From the NCBI GenBank assembly GCA_000310025.1, contig FN649735.1, positions 1,028,280-1,087,534 of the forward strand: a DNA stretch of 59,255 nucleotides, given 5' to 3'. Positions 1 to 10,907 of this stretch are shown here, one piece after another. The stretch is from Ectocarpus siliculosus. Lineage: Eukaryota > Sar > Phaeophyceae > Ectocarpales > Ectocarpaceae. Under the pieces are notes generated by a model. That model saw nothing but the letters and a program-made list of their open reading frames with translations, did not search any database and was not told the origin of the DNA. Within the stretch, counting starts at the first letter, position 1. Each line of letters begins with the position of its first letter. Position numbers and translations under genes: made by a program.

Positions 1-234
1 GACCAATCGTAGGTGAAACTAGGGCCCTCCACCCCAGATTTGGCAGTTTTGTCCCCCCCCCCCCCCCCCCCCCCTCGGCCGACGAACGGCTAGAAAAAAC
101 TCAGGTTTTAACAGCATGAAGACACCCGATCATGCACTTGTGTGTGGAAGAATGGCTCCCTGCAGAAGACCTCATGGCACTGGGCATCGATCGCAGTAGC
201 ATCGAGAAACTCCCGGAAGACCCGGTCCATCCAC
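1..234. other. Left window edge with poly-C tract
   Basis: No gene is seen. A run of about 22 cytosines lies at 53-74. It is either a genuine homopolymer or an assembly-edge artefact; the opposite window end finishes in a G run. Confidence 0.6.
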
Positions 235-1601
235 CTAACATCGAGCATGACACCGTAGCAGCTCCAGCGTTTGTTTGAAAAAACTAGACATTGCCATGAA
301 CAAGTTCGAAAAACATAAGTCTTTTGAGCAATCGCTCAGGCAATGCGAGCCAAGACTGTTGCCTTGGCCTTGATCGAACCGCCCACCATACGGTGTCGCC
401 CCCCGTTGAAGGTGACGGATGTCGGTGAGCGCGGCCACCCATCGTGAGCTCGTAGATATGCCTCATTTATCGAGCCATCGGGTTCTACCGTGATGTCAGT
501 TATTTCAATGACGGCAGCCACTGCAATTCACCAAGTCGATATTCCAAGCATGCCACCGGATAGTGACATGCTCAACCGAAGCTGGAAACCCGGGGCTGGT
601 CGAGGGTAGATATAGAGATGGCCCTAGGTCGAAGTGCCTCAGGGATTGTGGGCAGAAGACGTTCAACATGGTTCGAAAAAAGCCACGCCCAAACGACAAT
701 TTCTCCAACGAAGCCGCCCACAAAACGCTGTGAACGGGCTGATTGAATCTTGACCCGAACGACAGCTGTTGCAGGCACGCCGGCCAAATGATTCCGACAA
801 CACGGCAACTGAGGCTTGACCCGAACTTTTGTTGTTGATTCCGGCAATAGATTGGTTGAATGATTTCCCCCAAGGTAAGCCGCCGCAGCGAGCTAGGCCA
901 TGCGACGATGACAATCGGATGATGAAGGTTCGCCCGAAAGCGATGTCTAGAAGTAAAGCCGGCCTGGGTATTTGGTTGATTGGTCGATGGAAGTGCGTGC
1001 CGAAGGTGATGAGTTCCAGCGAGGGCGGCCACGCCACTTCATGGAATGAAAATTCGAATGTGTTCCCCGAATGTCGAATCCTGAAGAGATTATGGCAACG
1101 TAGCCTAGAGGATGGGACGATCCAAAGCGATGTCCGAACGATAGTTCGCGGAGCGACTCTGGCCACACGGCATTCCCAGCTGGCTGGTCGCGAATAACCC
1201 GAACGTGACCTTTTGAAGTGACGCCTAGAACGTAACTTTGTCGATTGGCTGGTTCAAGTGGATAGAGGCCGAGGGAAAAATGCTCCATGGATTCATGCCA
1301 CAGAGTCTTGTCGATAGGCTGCCTGAAGTACACGCCCAGGTCAAGGCGTTGCAGAAAGCCAGCCAGACCGCCCTCTTCAAGCGGGGTTTGAACCCATCAG
1401 CTAGAGACACTTTGTGCTTTCAGCGCTGGCACCCGCGAAGCTTTTCTCTGCATTTCTCGGGAAGTATATAATTCCCCGGCGAAGCCCCAAGTGGCGCAGG
1501 ATTTCGCCTGTGAGTCGTACTTGGCGCGTCGAATCACGACTCAGGCAGGCACAGCGCATGTCCGGACAAGCCATCTTCAGGTGCTTGGTGGGAGCAAACA
1601 A
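235..1601 (-). pseudogene. FNIP-type repeat gene remnant, frameshifted
   Basis: Read on the minus strand, the three frames take turns to encode a repeat of about 20-25 residues. Its core is Trp-Pro-x-Ser-Leu, then a Leu/Phe-Gly step, then a Phe-Asn-Gln-Pro-like step. Examples are WPESLRELSFGHRF (about 1130-1175), WPPSLELITFGTHFHRPI (about 970-1035), WPACLQQLSFGSRFNQPV and WAASLEKLSFGRGF (about 690-790). FNIP repeats are known from Dictyostelium and other protists as leucine-rich-like tandem repeats, probably mediating protein binding. Here the frame changes at least twice (near 1160 and near 1000) without convincing splice sites, and no start codon with a clean N-terminus is visible. I call it a decayed or frameshifted copy. 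An intron-containing gene whose introns I failed to recognise is the alternative. Confidence 0.6.
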
Positions 1602-3160
1602 CTGCTACATTCGTTCTCAGAGTATGCAGGCCAATTGGCGGACTTGCGGACAAAAGATCGTCAAAGCATCCATGCCAAGTGATTGCCGTAGGTAATCACG
1701 TAGTCACCATCAAGGAAAAAATAAAAAATAAAAAACACCGCCAGAGACAACGAATCATGAGAATACTTCGAAGCAGGCGGGTTCGCAAAGAACTGACATG
1801 ACCTCGACTGCTGGCTGGTTGCTTTTCAACGACGGGCGGGGGATACGACACCCGCCAATGTTGGATCTGACAAGCAGGGTTCCTCGGCTCAGGACCCGGG
1901 TTCAGGATGGCTTAGCTTCCAGCACGCCATGAGAAAATTGTACCGACGGATATTTTTAAAGATGCGTCGACTGAACTTCGGTTTCCCACGATTTCTTCCA
2001 TACAAAACCAGCCACAACGAAAGGTAGGCGTTCATCGATGTTGAGGGAGCGGTTCTCGAACACGCTGTTTCAATATCATGAACGAAGACTAGGCGACAAC
2101 TTCGGAAATATTTTGGTGCGGAGGGGGAGGGGGGGGTAGGTGCTCAGCTTAGCTGTACTCGTCGTACCCCGTCGCGTGACGTTGCGCGCGGTGCGTGCCA
2201 CGCTGCGTGCCTGTAAGCACAGGAACTATGTCTCTACCCGTTGAGACATCGAAGGAGCCCCGCCAACTATCAAAGCTAGAAGAGGTGTCAGTCCTGATCG
2301 ACACTTACTTCGAGGCCATCAAAAAGCATGCCATTGCTGGCCATTGCCTCACGAAGGCAGACTGGGAGGCCATGGAGATGACGTGGGGGCGACGAAAGCT
2401 TGCCGACACCTTTTCCTTCGTCGCCCCCACCGCTTGTCGAATTCAAGTGTCTAAACACGCTGCTCTTGACAGTTCGTTGCTGCAGCGTGGAGCACTCGTT
2501 AAGTTGACCATGGGCTGGAGGGGTGGGCTGATCTCTTCGCGGTCTCAGGAGCGCACCCACCACCTTTAGACTATCGTGTGCATTTCGAGCTACAGAACAA
2601 ACTACGCGCAGCATGAAGCGACCGTTGGACAAGTACAGAGTGGAGATCGGGATCAGCTCGTAGGGTCGTGGGCTTTGCCTGAGGGGAGCACCGTACAGCA
2701 GGGAGGGGGTCCGGCCAGGGAAGAGCAGGGTGAAGGTTCTAGTGCAGCTACGACGGACGATAGTAGAGCGGGGAGGACAATCACGCCGAGTGTGACCCTG
2801 AACTCTAAATGGTCCAATGTTGCTCAGATGCGTCCAATATTTCAGGCGATGCCGCGTCTGTGTTTCTACTCCATGGTGATCGCGGAAGCTTCGGTGCGTT
2901 GGATCCAGAGGTCTCTGTCGAACGGCGTGTTTTTCTACTCTTCTTCATCAACACGCTCTCTCAAGTGTCTCAGATTAATCCACCCAGAAAAAAAAACGGC
3001 GTCCTCTGCATGATGAGGCGCTCGGCGTGGGATTAAGAACAAGAACCATTTAGGCGGATGCCTGCTCGAATACGAACTTTGAAAATGAGAACAGGTGCTC
3101 GGTTTCAGGGAGCCAATGAGCATGGAGCCTCGGCCAAAAAAAGGGTTTTTTAAGTGCGGG
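1602..3160. other. No confident gene; one weak plus-strand ORF
   Basis: An open frame with an ATG near 2228 runs to 2569 on the plus strand. It encodes a hydrophilic, partly helical segment (SKLEEVSVLIDTYFEAIKK and following), but I recognise no family and see no clear splice sites. A G-rich tract lies at 2118-2138. Codon use and length do not distinguish this ORF from chance. Confidence 0.25.
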
Positions 3161-3169
3161 CGCTTACTC

Positions 3170-4262
3170 TATAGTGCGACTATTCAGCGTGCCACTATTG
3201 GGGGCATTTCACTATTCAGGGTGCCACTATATCGGGACCACTACTGTAGTGGCATCAAAACCTCTTGTCACAATCTCAACCCGATATAGTAGCATTGTAC
3301 CACTATTGAAGACGGGGCTCTCAACAGTGGCATTTTGGGCGTCTCACCCCCCAAAAAGTGGCAATTCCAAACGCCGGAGCCTCCCTGTTTTTCACCGCTA
3401 TTAATAGCTCTGTCCGAACACGCAAGGGAATTTTTTCGTAGAAGGTTGGCAACATGTTCGTCAAAGAGGACACCTTTTCTGACGACGAGGTAGAGCTAGA
3501 CAACACCGAAGATTCTGAGAGTGAGGGGGTTGGAGGGATGAAGGCGCCGCCATCGTTCGCGGAACTGTCTGGGCTTTTTGGTCCTCTAGGAGAGTACGCG
3601 GTATCGTGTGGCATTGGCGAGGCCAGGCATTTCCTCCGTAAGGCAAAGATGGCATTCTTCGCACCACATGCCGCTAGACCGGCACGGCAGTTGGACATCA
3701 GATCGTTTGCCCAGTCACGGTGTAGTGGTATTGGTCGGTTGAGGCCTACAGGTGCAAACCATCGTGACGGTTGGGGTTGATGCGCCGGAGTGGGAAGTGT
3801 TCGGCGTTTTCAACTTGGTTGCTCCAGTTGGTTTCGCATACATCGATGTTTTCAACTTGTGTGTGTTTTGCTTATCATGGATGGCCAGTCAAGACAAACA
3901 AAAATTATGTTACTTTGTTTCTGCAGTCCGCCTGCACACAAAGGTAGGGTGCGATCGCCGAAGGCCTCGTTGTCACAAGGACGATCAAGTGGCAATGCAC
4001 ACGTGATGGGCAGACACCTGCGTTTTCACGCGGAAATGGTGCACACAACAAAGGGGGACCCTAGATACATACACAACGCAGTGAAGATCCAAGGAACACC
4101 TGTCCGTAGCGTAAGCTAAAAGCTTATTCTCCGATATAGTGGCAACAATGCCACCATTGACACTCAATAGTGGTATTATTGCCACTATATCGAATAGTGG
4201 CATTGCCCTGAATGTTTTTCTCTTGCCACATGCCTCTATATCGGGACCACTACTGTATACTG
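3170..4262. mobile_element. Possible small transposable element with palindromic ends
   Basis: The 22-bp sequence CTATATCGGGACCACTACTGTA occurs exactly at 3227-3248 and again at 4236-4257, in the same orientation. Around both copies are inverted versions of the same motif: CCCGATATAG at about 3280, CGATATAGTGGCAA at about 4133 and TTGCCACTATATCG near 4185. A perfect small hairpin, GCCACTAT-ATCGA-ATAGTGGC, lies near 4190. Repeated CACTATATCG/CGATATAGTG motifs at both ends of a roughly 1.1-kb unit enclosing an ORF suggest a DNA-transposon-like or foldback element. I could not identify a superfamily or a target-site duplication. Confidence 0.45.
3454..3780 (+). CDS. Acidic-N-terminus hypothetical protein inside the 3.2-4.3 kb element
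   Basis: This 108-codon frame starts at an ATG. Residues 5-25 are rich in Asp, Glu and Ser. A Leu/Phe-rich segment follows (SFAELSGLFGPLGEYAV), then a basic helical stretch containing FLRKAKMAFFAPHAARPARQ. It is enclosed by the repeated motifs of the 3.2-4.3 kb segment, so an element-encoded protein or its N-terminal exon is plausible. No catalytic motif is visible and I do not recognise the family. The C-terminal 20 residues look non-conserved and may be read-through past a splice site. Confidence 0.35.
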   Translation: MFVKEDTFSDDEVELDNTEDSESEGVGGMKAPPSFAELSGLFGPLGEYAVSCGIGEARHFLRKAKMAFFAPHAARPARQLDIRSFAQSRCSGIGRLRPTGANHRDGWG

Positions 4263-6315
4263 AACATAACAAAAGAGTGGCGATGCCGAGAATGGCGGCG
4301 TCGGAATCAAGAGCCGTCCGAAAAAGTACCGTTTGCGTTATTCACCCTCTTCGTCGCGGAGCATTGGAGCTGTGAAAATCGATCCAGTGGGTGCGATATC
4401 TTACGGCACCTACTGCTGCACGGTACGCGTCCGTTTCGGGGTACGGGAGACGGTGGTCATCAGCTCCAAGACAAAACAAAAACTCGCCCTGCCCCCCTGT
4501 CCCCCTCAACTCGCTTGTTGATCAGAAACAATAAATGAGACGTGTGATAGGTGATGGGACTAGCCGGGAAGGCCCAGGTCGCACACTACACCCTCGCACA
4601 CAAGTGGGGAGAGGTGTACCTGCTGTAGAGCAGTGCATGCTTCATCAACGTGCCGCGCATCATGCCGCGTGTTTTTTTTTTTTTCTCACCTTGACTCTTC
4701 GCGTGTGCGTGATGAACGACACGTGCTTGATGTGGGCTAGCGGCGTCATTGCAGCAGATCCTACTGTAACCTGCTGCTTCGACCCTCTGATGTGTTTTTA
4801 TCATCGTGTTGCTCAGTGTGCGTGACCATGTGTGTGTTCCACACGCGTATGCATCCATGCCGGGAAAGATCAAGATGGCCAAGAAGATGCCCCTATGGCG
4901 TTTTGGTTCGGGAGGGAACCACAGATCCTGTCCGGGCGACTCTACGCTTGCTGCCGCGCCGATATGCGCGTGCCAAAGGACGAGATGCCCGGCGGTCCTC
5001 ACCACACACCACACCAGCTGCACCACGCCAGACGGCGAAACGAGGGTCCCGCCAACCACAGTACGTTCGAGGCGCAGCGCCTCCCCGCTCTGTAAGATTT
5101 CCGCAACACACAATGCAGAGGGCGGTCGACCACGACGGGGCTGCAGCTCTGCTGGAGCAAGCCGCGCAACAATTCCGAGACCATGTGTGTATGTAGTAAC
5201 AGTCAAGTCCAGGGTTCTTGTTTCAGTAGTCCTAGCGTTGGGACGTTTTGAACTTTCAAAATAGGCTACAAAATGGCTTCCTTGCTATTGCTTGGCTATA
5301 AAATGGTTTCCTTTAGGTTTCAGTGTAGGCCGCACAAGTGGTGCGCAACCTATGCTTCGACATGTATTGCTTGTCCTTGCATGCAGTTCTAAACTGCCAC
5401 GTTTTGAATTGAGGGCGCCAAGTTTCAAACTGCCAAGTTCGTGGTGTCTGCACAGTCTGATGCAGTCGTGCTGCAGCTCTCATCTTTGACCTCATGCTGG
5501 CAAGCTTCACCAGCAGCTTGATCGAAAGGTGTTTGCTCGCTGCCATAGCAGCGAGCAGGAAACCTCGACACATACCTACAGTCTGTGTTACATTGAAGCA
5601 GCTCTCCTCTGCTACGAAACCTCGCCCCTACGTACATGTAGACTACCGCTCTTAACTGTAGACTGTAAGCAAAGATGTTCTGCTTGTATAGATCATTTTT
5701 GGTCTCCATCAGTCTACGTATAACGCGTGAGGAGCGCATGTGTAGGCAAGCGTCCCTCTCGTTGCCCCCCCCTACTCTCTGAAAGTACGTGATATATGCA
5801 TCCGTGGGTGAACATCTCGACGGTAAACAAGTCCGTCCCTCCCCAGGGAGAAGCGCTAATGCAAGCAATTCGACACAAAGGGAGGATATTAGCGTGTGCG
5901 ACGGAGCGTACAAGAGTGTCGTATTCCAAAACGACTTACTCGGCGAGCTGCGGAGCGCCTTGTACCTATAGTGGGTTAGTCGTTACAGGTTAGTCAGTAC
6001 AGTGTACGGCAATTGTTTCAATCCCCCACCACCTTACGGAGGTGTTCAAGAAGGCACAAGATAAGCCCCATTTTTTCGTCGCGCTGTGGCCTCTCTCCGC
6101 CACCACGCTCTCAAATGAGTGCATCCACCTGATGGGACGCACTGCTGTACTTGAGCTGTCCATCTCCCCCCTGTCCTCCTGCATTGTGGCGCCAGGATCA
6201 ATCTCTGGCATCATTGGGAACCGTGAGCGGCATGGTCGAGCATGCGGGCTTACAACATTCGGAGCAAGAGGACCAGGGCGGAGTGGAGCATAGAACAATC
6301 AGAATACGTCGTCGG
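4263..6315. other. Intergenic; short repeats, no confident gene
   Basis: Several overlapping frames of 60-200 codons occur on both strands between 4586 and 5264, but none shows family resemblance or consistent coding character. A near-repeat of GGCTA(C/T)AAAATGG(C/T)TTCCTT is seen at about 5264-5283 and 5293-5311, and a T run at 4673-4684. Nothing else is recognised. Confidence 0.4.
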
Positions 6316-6332
6316 CTAGGGTTAGGGTTAGG
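6316..6332 (+). repeat. Short interstitial TTAGGG-like run
   Basis: TAGGG-TTAGGG-TTAGG, a little under three telomere-type units, lies about 120 bp upstream of the next gene candidate. A degenerate version (TTAGGG-TCAGGG-ATAGGG) is found at about 40684-40701. Such short runs commonly arise by chance or by break repair. Confidence 0.5.
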
Positions 6333-6454
6333 TGATCGTCAGAAACTTCGGTTCGGTGATCGTGTTTTCTCGTCCTCACGGAGGTGTACTGGTTTCGCGT
6401 CTAACAGCTGTTCAGGTCGTCTGGAAGACGGCGGGGGGGCAGGGACTAAATGCT

Positions 6455-7218
6455 ATGGCGGTCCCAGCTGGTCTGGGGTTCAACGGAAATGGAGCTGCGG
6501 CAACTGGTGCCGGCGGCCTTAGTGCGGGGTTGTTCGGCTCGAGCAGCGTGGGATTGGGCACGGGCGTTGGCGGATCAACCATGGGAGGCGCGCCTGTATC
6601 CCCGGCCTCTGTGTCGGCCGCCAGCATCGCCCCTCACTGGGACGCGCGCACGGGCGTTGGCAGATTAACCCTGGAACGTGCGCCAGAGTCCCCGACTTCA
6701 TTGTCTCGGGTGGCGTGTGGTGCAAGGACGGCGCCTGTGTCTCCGGCCACCGTGTCGGCAGCCGACATCGCCCCTCGCCCGGGCGCGAACCAACCGCGTT
6801 CGCCGCTTGCCATGCCAATGTTTATTCCGATACGCACGTCCCCAGCACCGCAGACCACAGGTACTAGTGGAGGTGTGCGGGAAAATAGAGGGGCGGGAAC
6901 GTTTGTCCATGAAAACCTCAATTCATCCGTGGAGCCTGAGAGCAACAGACAGCTGGCGGCTGCCGTTCTCGGCATGTCGTCCAGCGTATCGACGGGGGGG
7001 AGGCGAAAAGGCCAGCTACGTGAACAAGCCAAGAGCTGCCACGGGTGTAGGACGAATAAACCCGGGCAAGGCATCAAGTATGCTTGCGTGGATGGCCGGA
7101 ATCCGAGATGGAACTATTGGCTGTGCAAGAGTTGCTTCAAGGAATGGACGGAAGCGTCTGGAGTTGATGGATTTTTGTGTTGCCTACACCGGGGAAAGCA
7201 GTGGTGCCCGTGCAACAG
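6455..7218 (+). CDS. Cysteine-rich, possibly zinc-binding protein, first exon
   Basis: The frame runs from an ATG at 6455 to a good donor (AACAG|GTGAGG) after 7218. The first 190 residues are Ala/Gly/Ser/Pro-rich and contain an internal imperfect repeat: an AP(V)SPA(S/T)VSAA(S/D)IAP unit near 6590 and again near 6734. The last 60 residues hold regularly spaced cysteines (KSCHGC, YAC, LCKSC, FLCC, WCPCNR) next to aromatic and basic residues. The pattern resembles the four-CXXC zinc domain of CDCA7/R1-type chromatin proteins, but the match is loose and the order differs, so a novel Cys-rich module is equally possible. The donor leaves a phase-2 end (AG), so the domain continues in a downstream exon, probably at 7.7-8.1 kb. 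Confidence 0.45.
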
Positions 7219-7678
7219 GTGAGGGATGCTTTTGTGTCAAGTTAGAAAAATCCTGTAACATCGTTCATACAGCATCTCGGTGATTCCAGTATTTAAGATA
7301 GATACTCATAAGGACATACATCCTTGAACTCTTTCAAGAAATATGAAAAGGTCCAGACAGAACCACAGAAAAAAAATGGTTTGACTTGGACTCCGCCAAT
7401 AGCCATTCCTCAAACACGACCTCCGCACTCACGTCCCGGGTCGCGTTGGCATCGATCAAATATCTCCTAGTCAAGCGAGAGACCCTTGGGTAGAATGGAT
7501 GAGGTGGGGTGAGTGATTCGGGAGTTTGTGGAATATGGATTGTTGGATGTAAATATCACCCGTGCACCTGAAGAACCATTCAGTTTGCTACACGCATTAT
7601 TTGCCAGTCCCGGAAGAACCATAGGAACAAGGGACACACCTGGTAGTGGTATCTGCGCGGTTTAGAAATTCCCGAAAG

Positions 7679-8808
7679 AGGCAAGGGTATGACGCGTGGA
7701 ACGGGAAAGTTGGTCTTGTCCTTATACCGTCCTACAACGGCGAAGCCCGTTTTGTACGTCGATCGACGGTACCCTGTCGAGCTTGATCTATGCGTGGTGC
7801 CCACATTTGGTGCCCATCCACCCCGTATCCCCCTTTCTGTCTCGTTTCCTTCACCGCCTAAAAGCCGGAAAAGGGTCAGGAGAGGCCCCGTCCCGGCATT
7901 GGAGCGATCTGCGCTAGCAAAGTCGCGCATTGGGAGCACGAGCATTTTCGAGTTCCCGGCGCGGACACGTCCAGCCCTCACTGTCGCAAGGACAACTCCC
8001 AGTGCCACACCAACTGGGGGGGCGGGCAAAACATACTCGGTGTGCACATCGGTCGGTCTTCAGCGTGTGGCGGTGATCAAAACTGGTGACGAATTCATTT
8101 GCTCACGGAAGGACTGCAGACGGTGAGTGGGTGTACACGGAATTCGTCGCTGCAAGTTAGGCTAAACTGCCCTTAAATATGCAGAGAGACGAGCCTGCTC
8201 GTTTGGGTTGACTTCGCTACCTGTGCGCTTTCGTTGAATATGTCACCAGATCGTGCGCGAAAGTACTTTTGCGGAACTTTCCCACTTTCGTTTTTTGGAC
8301 ATACCAACATCTCACACTCGGTCCGATTACGCTAATTTTGCCGCGTCTATTTTGCAGCGTCAAGAATCCTCAAACCTCAGCTGCAGCCACTGGTGGCACG
8401 GACTCTGCACTTCCGGCTCCTTGCTGCCATGCAGAGGTCGTGCTCCAGGCAGAGAGATCATCTATGCCAATGCCGACAGCAGATCCCCTGTTTTCAGCAG
8501 AGGAATTTCGACACGCATTGACCACGGCAGTGCCAGCAGGAGCGTTCAGCGAGGGCACCACCCGAGCCATGCACGCACGCGCGGATCAGGCGGCGGAAGA
8601 TGGCGTCCCGGTGCTTGTCGGCCTCGGGAGCACGAAGTACTTCGGGATAACGGACGGCCTTCAAAACAACCGCAAAGTGGTTGGAGGGTGGGCGCACGTG
8701 AAGTATGACGACAGGGACGGGAGCAAAATTTTCCAGTGCAAGGTGGGCGAAAGGTTTGCACTCGACTTGCGGTGGTTGAATGTCGGCATGGTTGAGGTGC
8801 TTCTTTAG
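7679..8808 (+). CDS. Two further exons, probably of the same Cys-rich gene
   Basis: An exon ends at 8122 with ...DEFICSRKDCRR in phase 2 and a strong donor (GTGAGT). The next begins at 8358 after TTTTGCAG and runs to a TAG stop after 8808. The join restores an Arg codon and keeps frame. The first of these exons has basic Pro/Ser-rich sequence (SPPKSRKRVRRG) and a Cys-containing tail. The last exon encodes an apparently globular segment (VGLGSTKYFGITDGLQNN, then GWAHVKYDD). The start is uncertain: 7679 is the only upstream AG that would join exon 6455-7218 in frame, and it lacks a good pyrimidine tract; an independent gene starting at the ATG at 7689 is the alternative. Function unknown. Confidence 0.4.
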
Positions 8809-10907
8809 CTTCGCTAGAGGTACCCACGTGTGGTGACTTGTTGAAACCGTGGTCGCGGAACCGACAGGGATGGTGGCTCCCTGTACAAGAAAAATTGACT
8901 AGGTTGAGGTGTTGCGCTCACGAACGCCAACGTCCAAAGATATGCTGCCACTGGGGCGTGAACCAACGTATCTTTGTGGTTGTCCTTTTTAAGCCGGCTG
9001 TTGTCATGCCGGCGGCGGTTTGCAGTATTGAGATCTAGCGGATTTGGAGGTTTGAACACCTTTGGACCTCGAGGCGAGACCAATAATGAAACCCTCCCAG
9101 CGCCCACCCCAATGCCCGGCTCAACGACATCCGATTTACTTTGCGCGGCCGTTTTGATGTTTTCTTGCTGGCGCCTACTGAAGGCGAACAACGGCAATCC
9201 GTGTGGTGACAGTAGACCAAGGGATAAGACGGGCCATTGTGCTCACGCCGCCATCGTCGCTGTGTATATTTACCAACGAGACAAGTTGGGCCTTGGCGGG
9301 GGGGTGAACAGGGAGCACGACGGCGATGAGGATGGTATGGAGATCGGACCAGCGTGGGGGCTGTGGGAGGATGAAGCCAACACCGGTGGCGACGTGGGAT
9401 TGGCGTCGTCCACCGAGCATATCGATCCTAAGCACCTCTCATCGTGTTTTCTGTGACTCGCTGGGCAAAACGCTGTGGACAGCAGTGGGTCCTGCTGTGA
9501 ACTCGAGAACACGGGAACACAGCTTGCGTCCGATTTCTGTAAGTATGATGTTTCTGTGTCTGTAAACGTGTGAGACTAAAGTCATGGAACTGACTATTAT
9601 AGAGCGGTCAAGTCTTGCAAGTATCTCCAACTACGCGCGTACGAATTATCACGATAGCTCCGCAGCGTGCCTGTTGAGAGACCGAGTCATGAGCTGACCA
9701 TCTACATAGTTGGTAATGATGCCCAGCTAAAAGCTGCTCAGCTTTTATCACTTCTTAGTCTTCTAGGGGTTCAGATATGCCTCCGACTAGACTTAATGCC
9801 CCCGAGAACGGCAAGGTACCACGATGCAGCGTGTATGCAGCTATATTATATGACGAGACGACCAGGGTCCAGTCGCATATAAAACCCCATATTATGATCG
9901 CACGTGCATCAAACCTGGGGGATCCCAGTTCTGTTCTGTTCGACTCACTACCCAAACCGGGAAGAGAGACAGCACTCATACTTCCTGCAGCATAGACTAG
10001 ACCACGGGGACTTTAAAACGCCCGTCTGTATCGCGGTTAAGCCAACGGGAACAGGGCAACGGCAACATCTCCTGCATCCAGGTTTCAAATCTATCTGCGG
10101 CTTGAAATACACTGCTGCGCTACAACCCTGGTCCTGAGTCTTGAGCATGCTTTGTTTACTGTAGGGGTTAGAGATGGTAACACGCCTGCAGGCACGGAAC
10201 AGTTTCGTATCTCAGTGGTAGGCACCGCCCGAACGCTGCTTGGGACCGCGCAGGGATGCGGGGCGCCCCATGGCAAGGGAAACACACAGCTGTTCAGTAT
10301 GTGGGGAGTGAGGGGCGGGAACGTTGTGGTCTTGTCGCGCACCGAGTGGACTGTCTCGAGCTGGCGGTGTAGATGCAGACATTGATATTTACGCTGAGCT
10401 GCATGTTGCTTTCACTCTTCCACAGATTCACCCGGGGCACGACGTTGCCAACAACGCACCCATGGCACAAGCGAGTCACGCCTAGAAAGACACAGAGATG
10501 TCGAAAGACAAACAGATTTTGCGCTTCATGCTGCCTCTTCGAGGGTCTGCGGTCGCGAGCCCTGCGTGCCGTTGATTGAAACTGGGTACATAGATTTAGC
10601 GTGCAACGCTTTAGGCACTATAGAAAGAAGCAGACAACGTCTGTACTTCAACCTGCGGAAGCACCGGCGTTGAAAGAAGCGTATCATTACCCCAGTGACC
10701 ATATTTCGCCGCGTGTCGCCTTGACAGGCGCAACAAAAGAACCCTCTCATCGAAAGGAAACTACACATCCACCCCACCTCCAGCCTGCAAAAAAAAAAAA
10801 TACCTTCCGCCACGATCGACAAAAGAGAAGCATAACCTCTACAATAACTGGCAACGCGGAAGAGAAGTGCCCCGCTCCACAGAACAGGTCATGCGAGCCG
10901 CTGGCTC
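8809..10907. other. Intergenic, no confident gene
   Basis: A 160-codon plus-strand frame (8974-9456) with an acidic Gly/Asp tail (NREHDGDEDGMEIGPAWGLW) is the longest. I recognise no family. An A run lies at 10789-10800. The 3' untranslated region of the minus-strand diphosphatase gene is expected just below 10908. Confidence 0.35.

Noticed and set aside
4586-5264. Overlapping frames of up to 206 codons on both strands
   Set aside because: They are Arg/Pro-rich GC-driven frames without family resemblance or splice context, and none is better than the others.
6301-6340. Telomere or subtelomere boundary
   Set aside because: Fewer than three TTAGGG units, with unique gene-bearing sequence on both sides.
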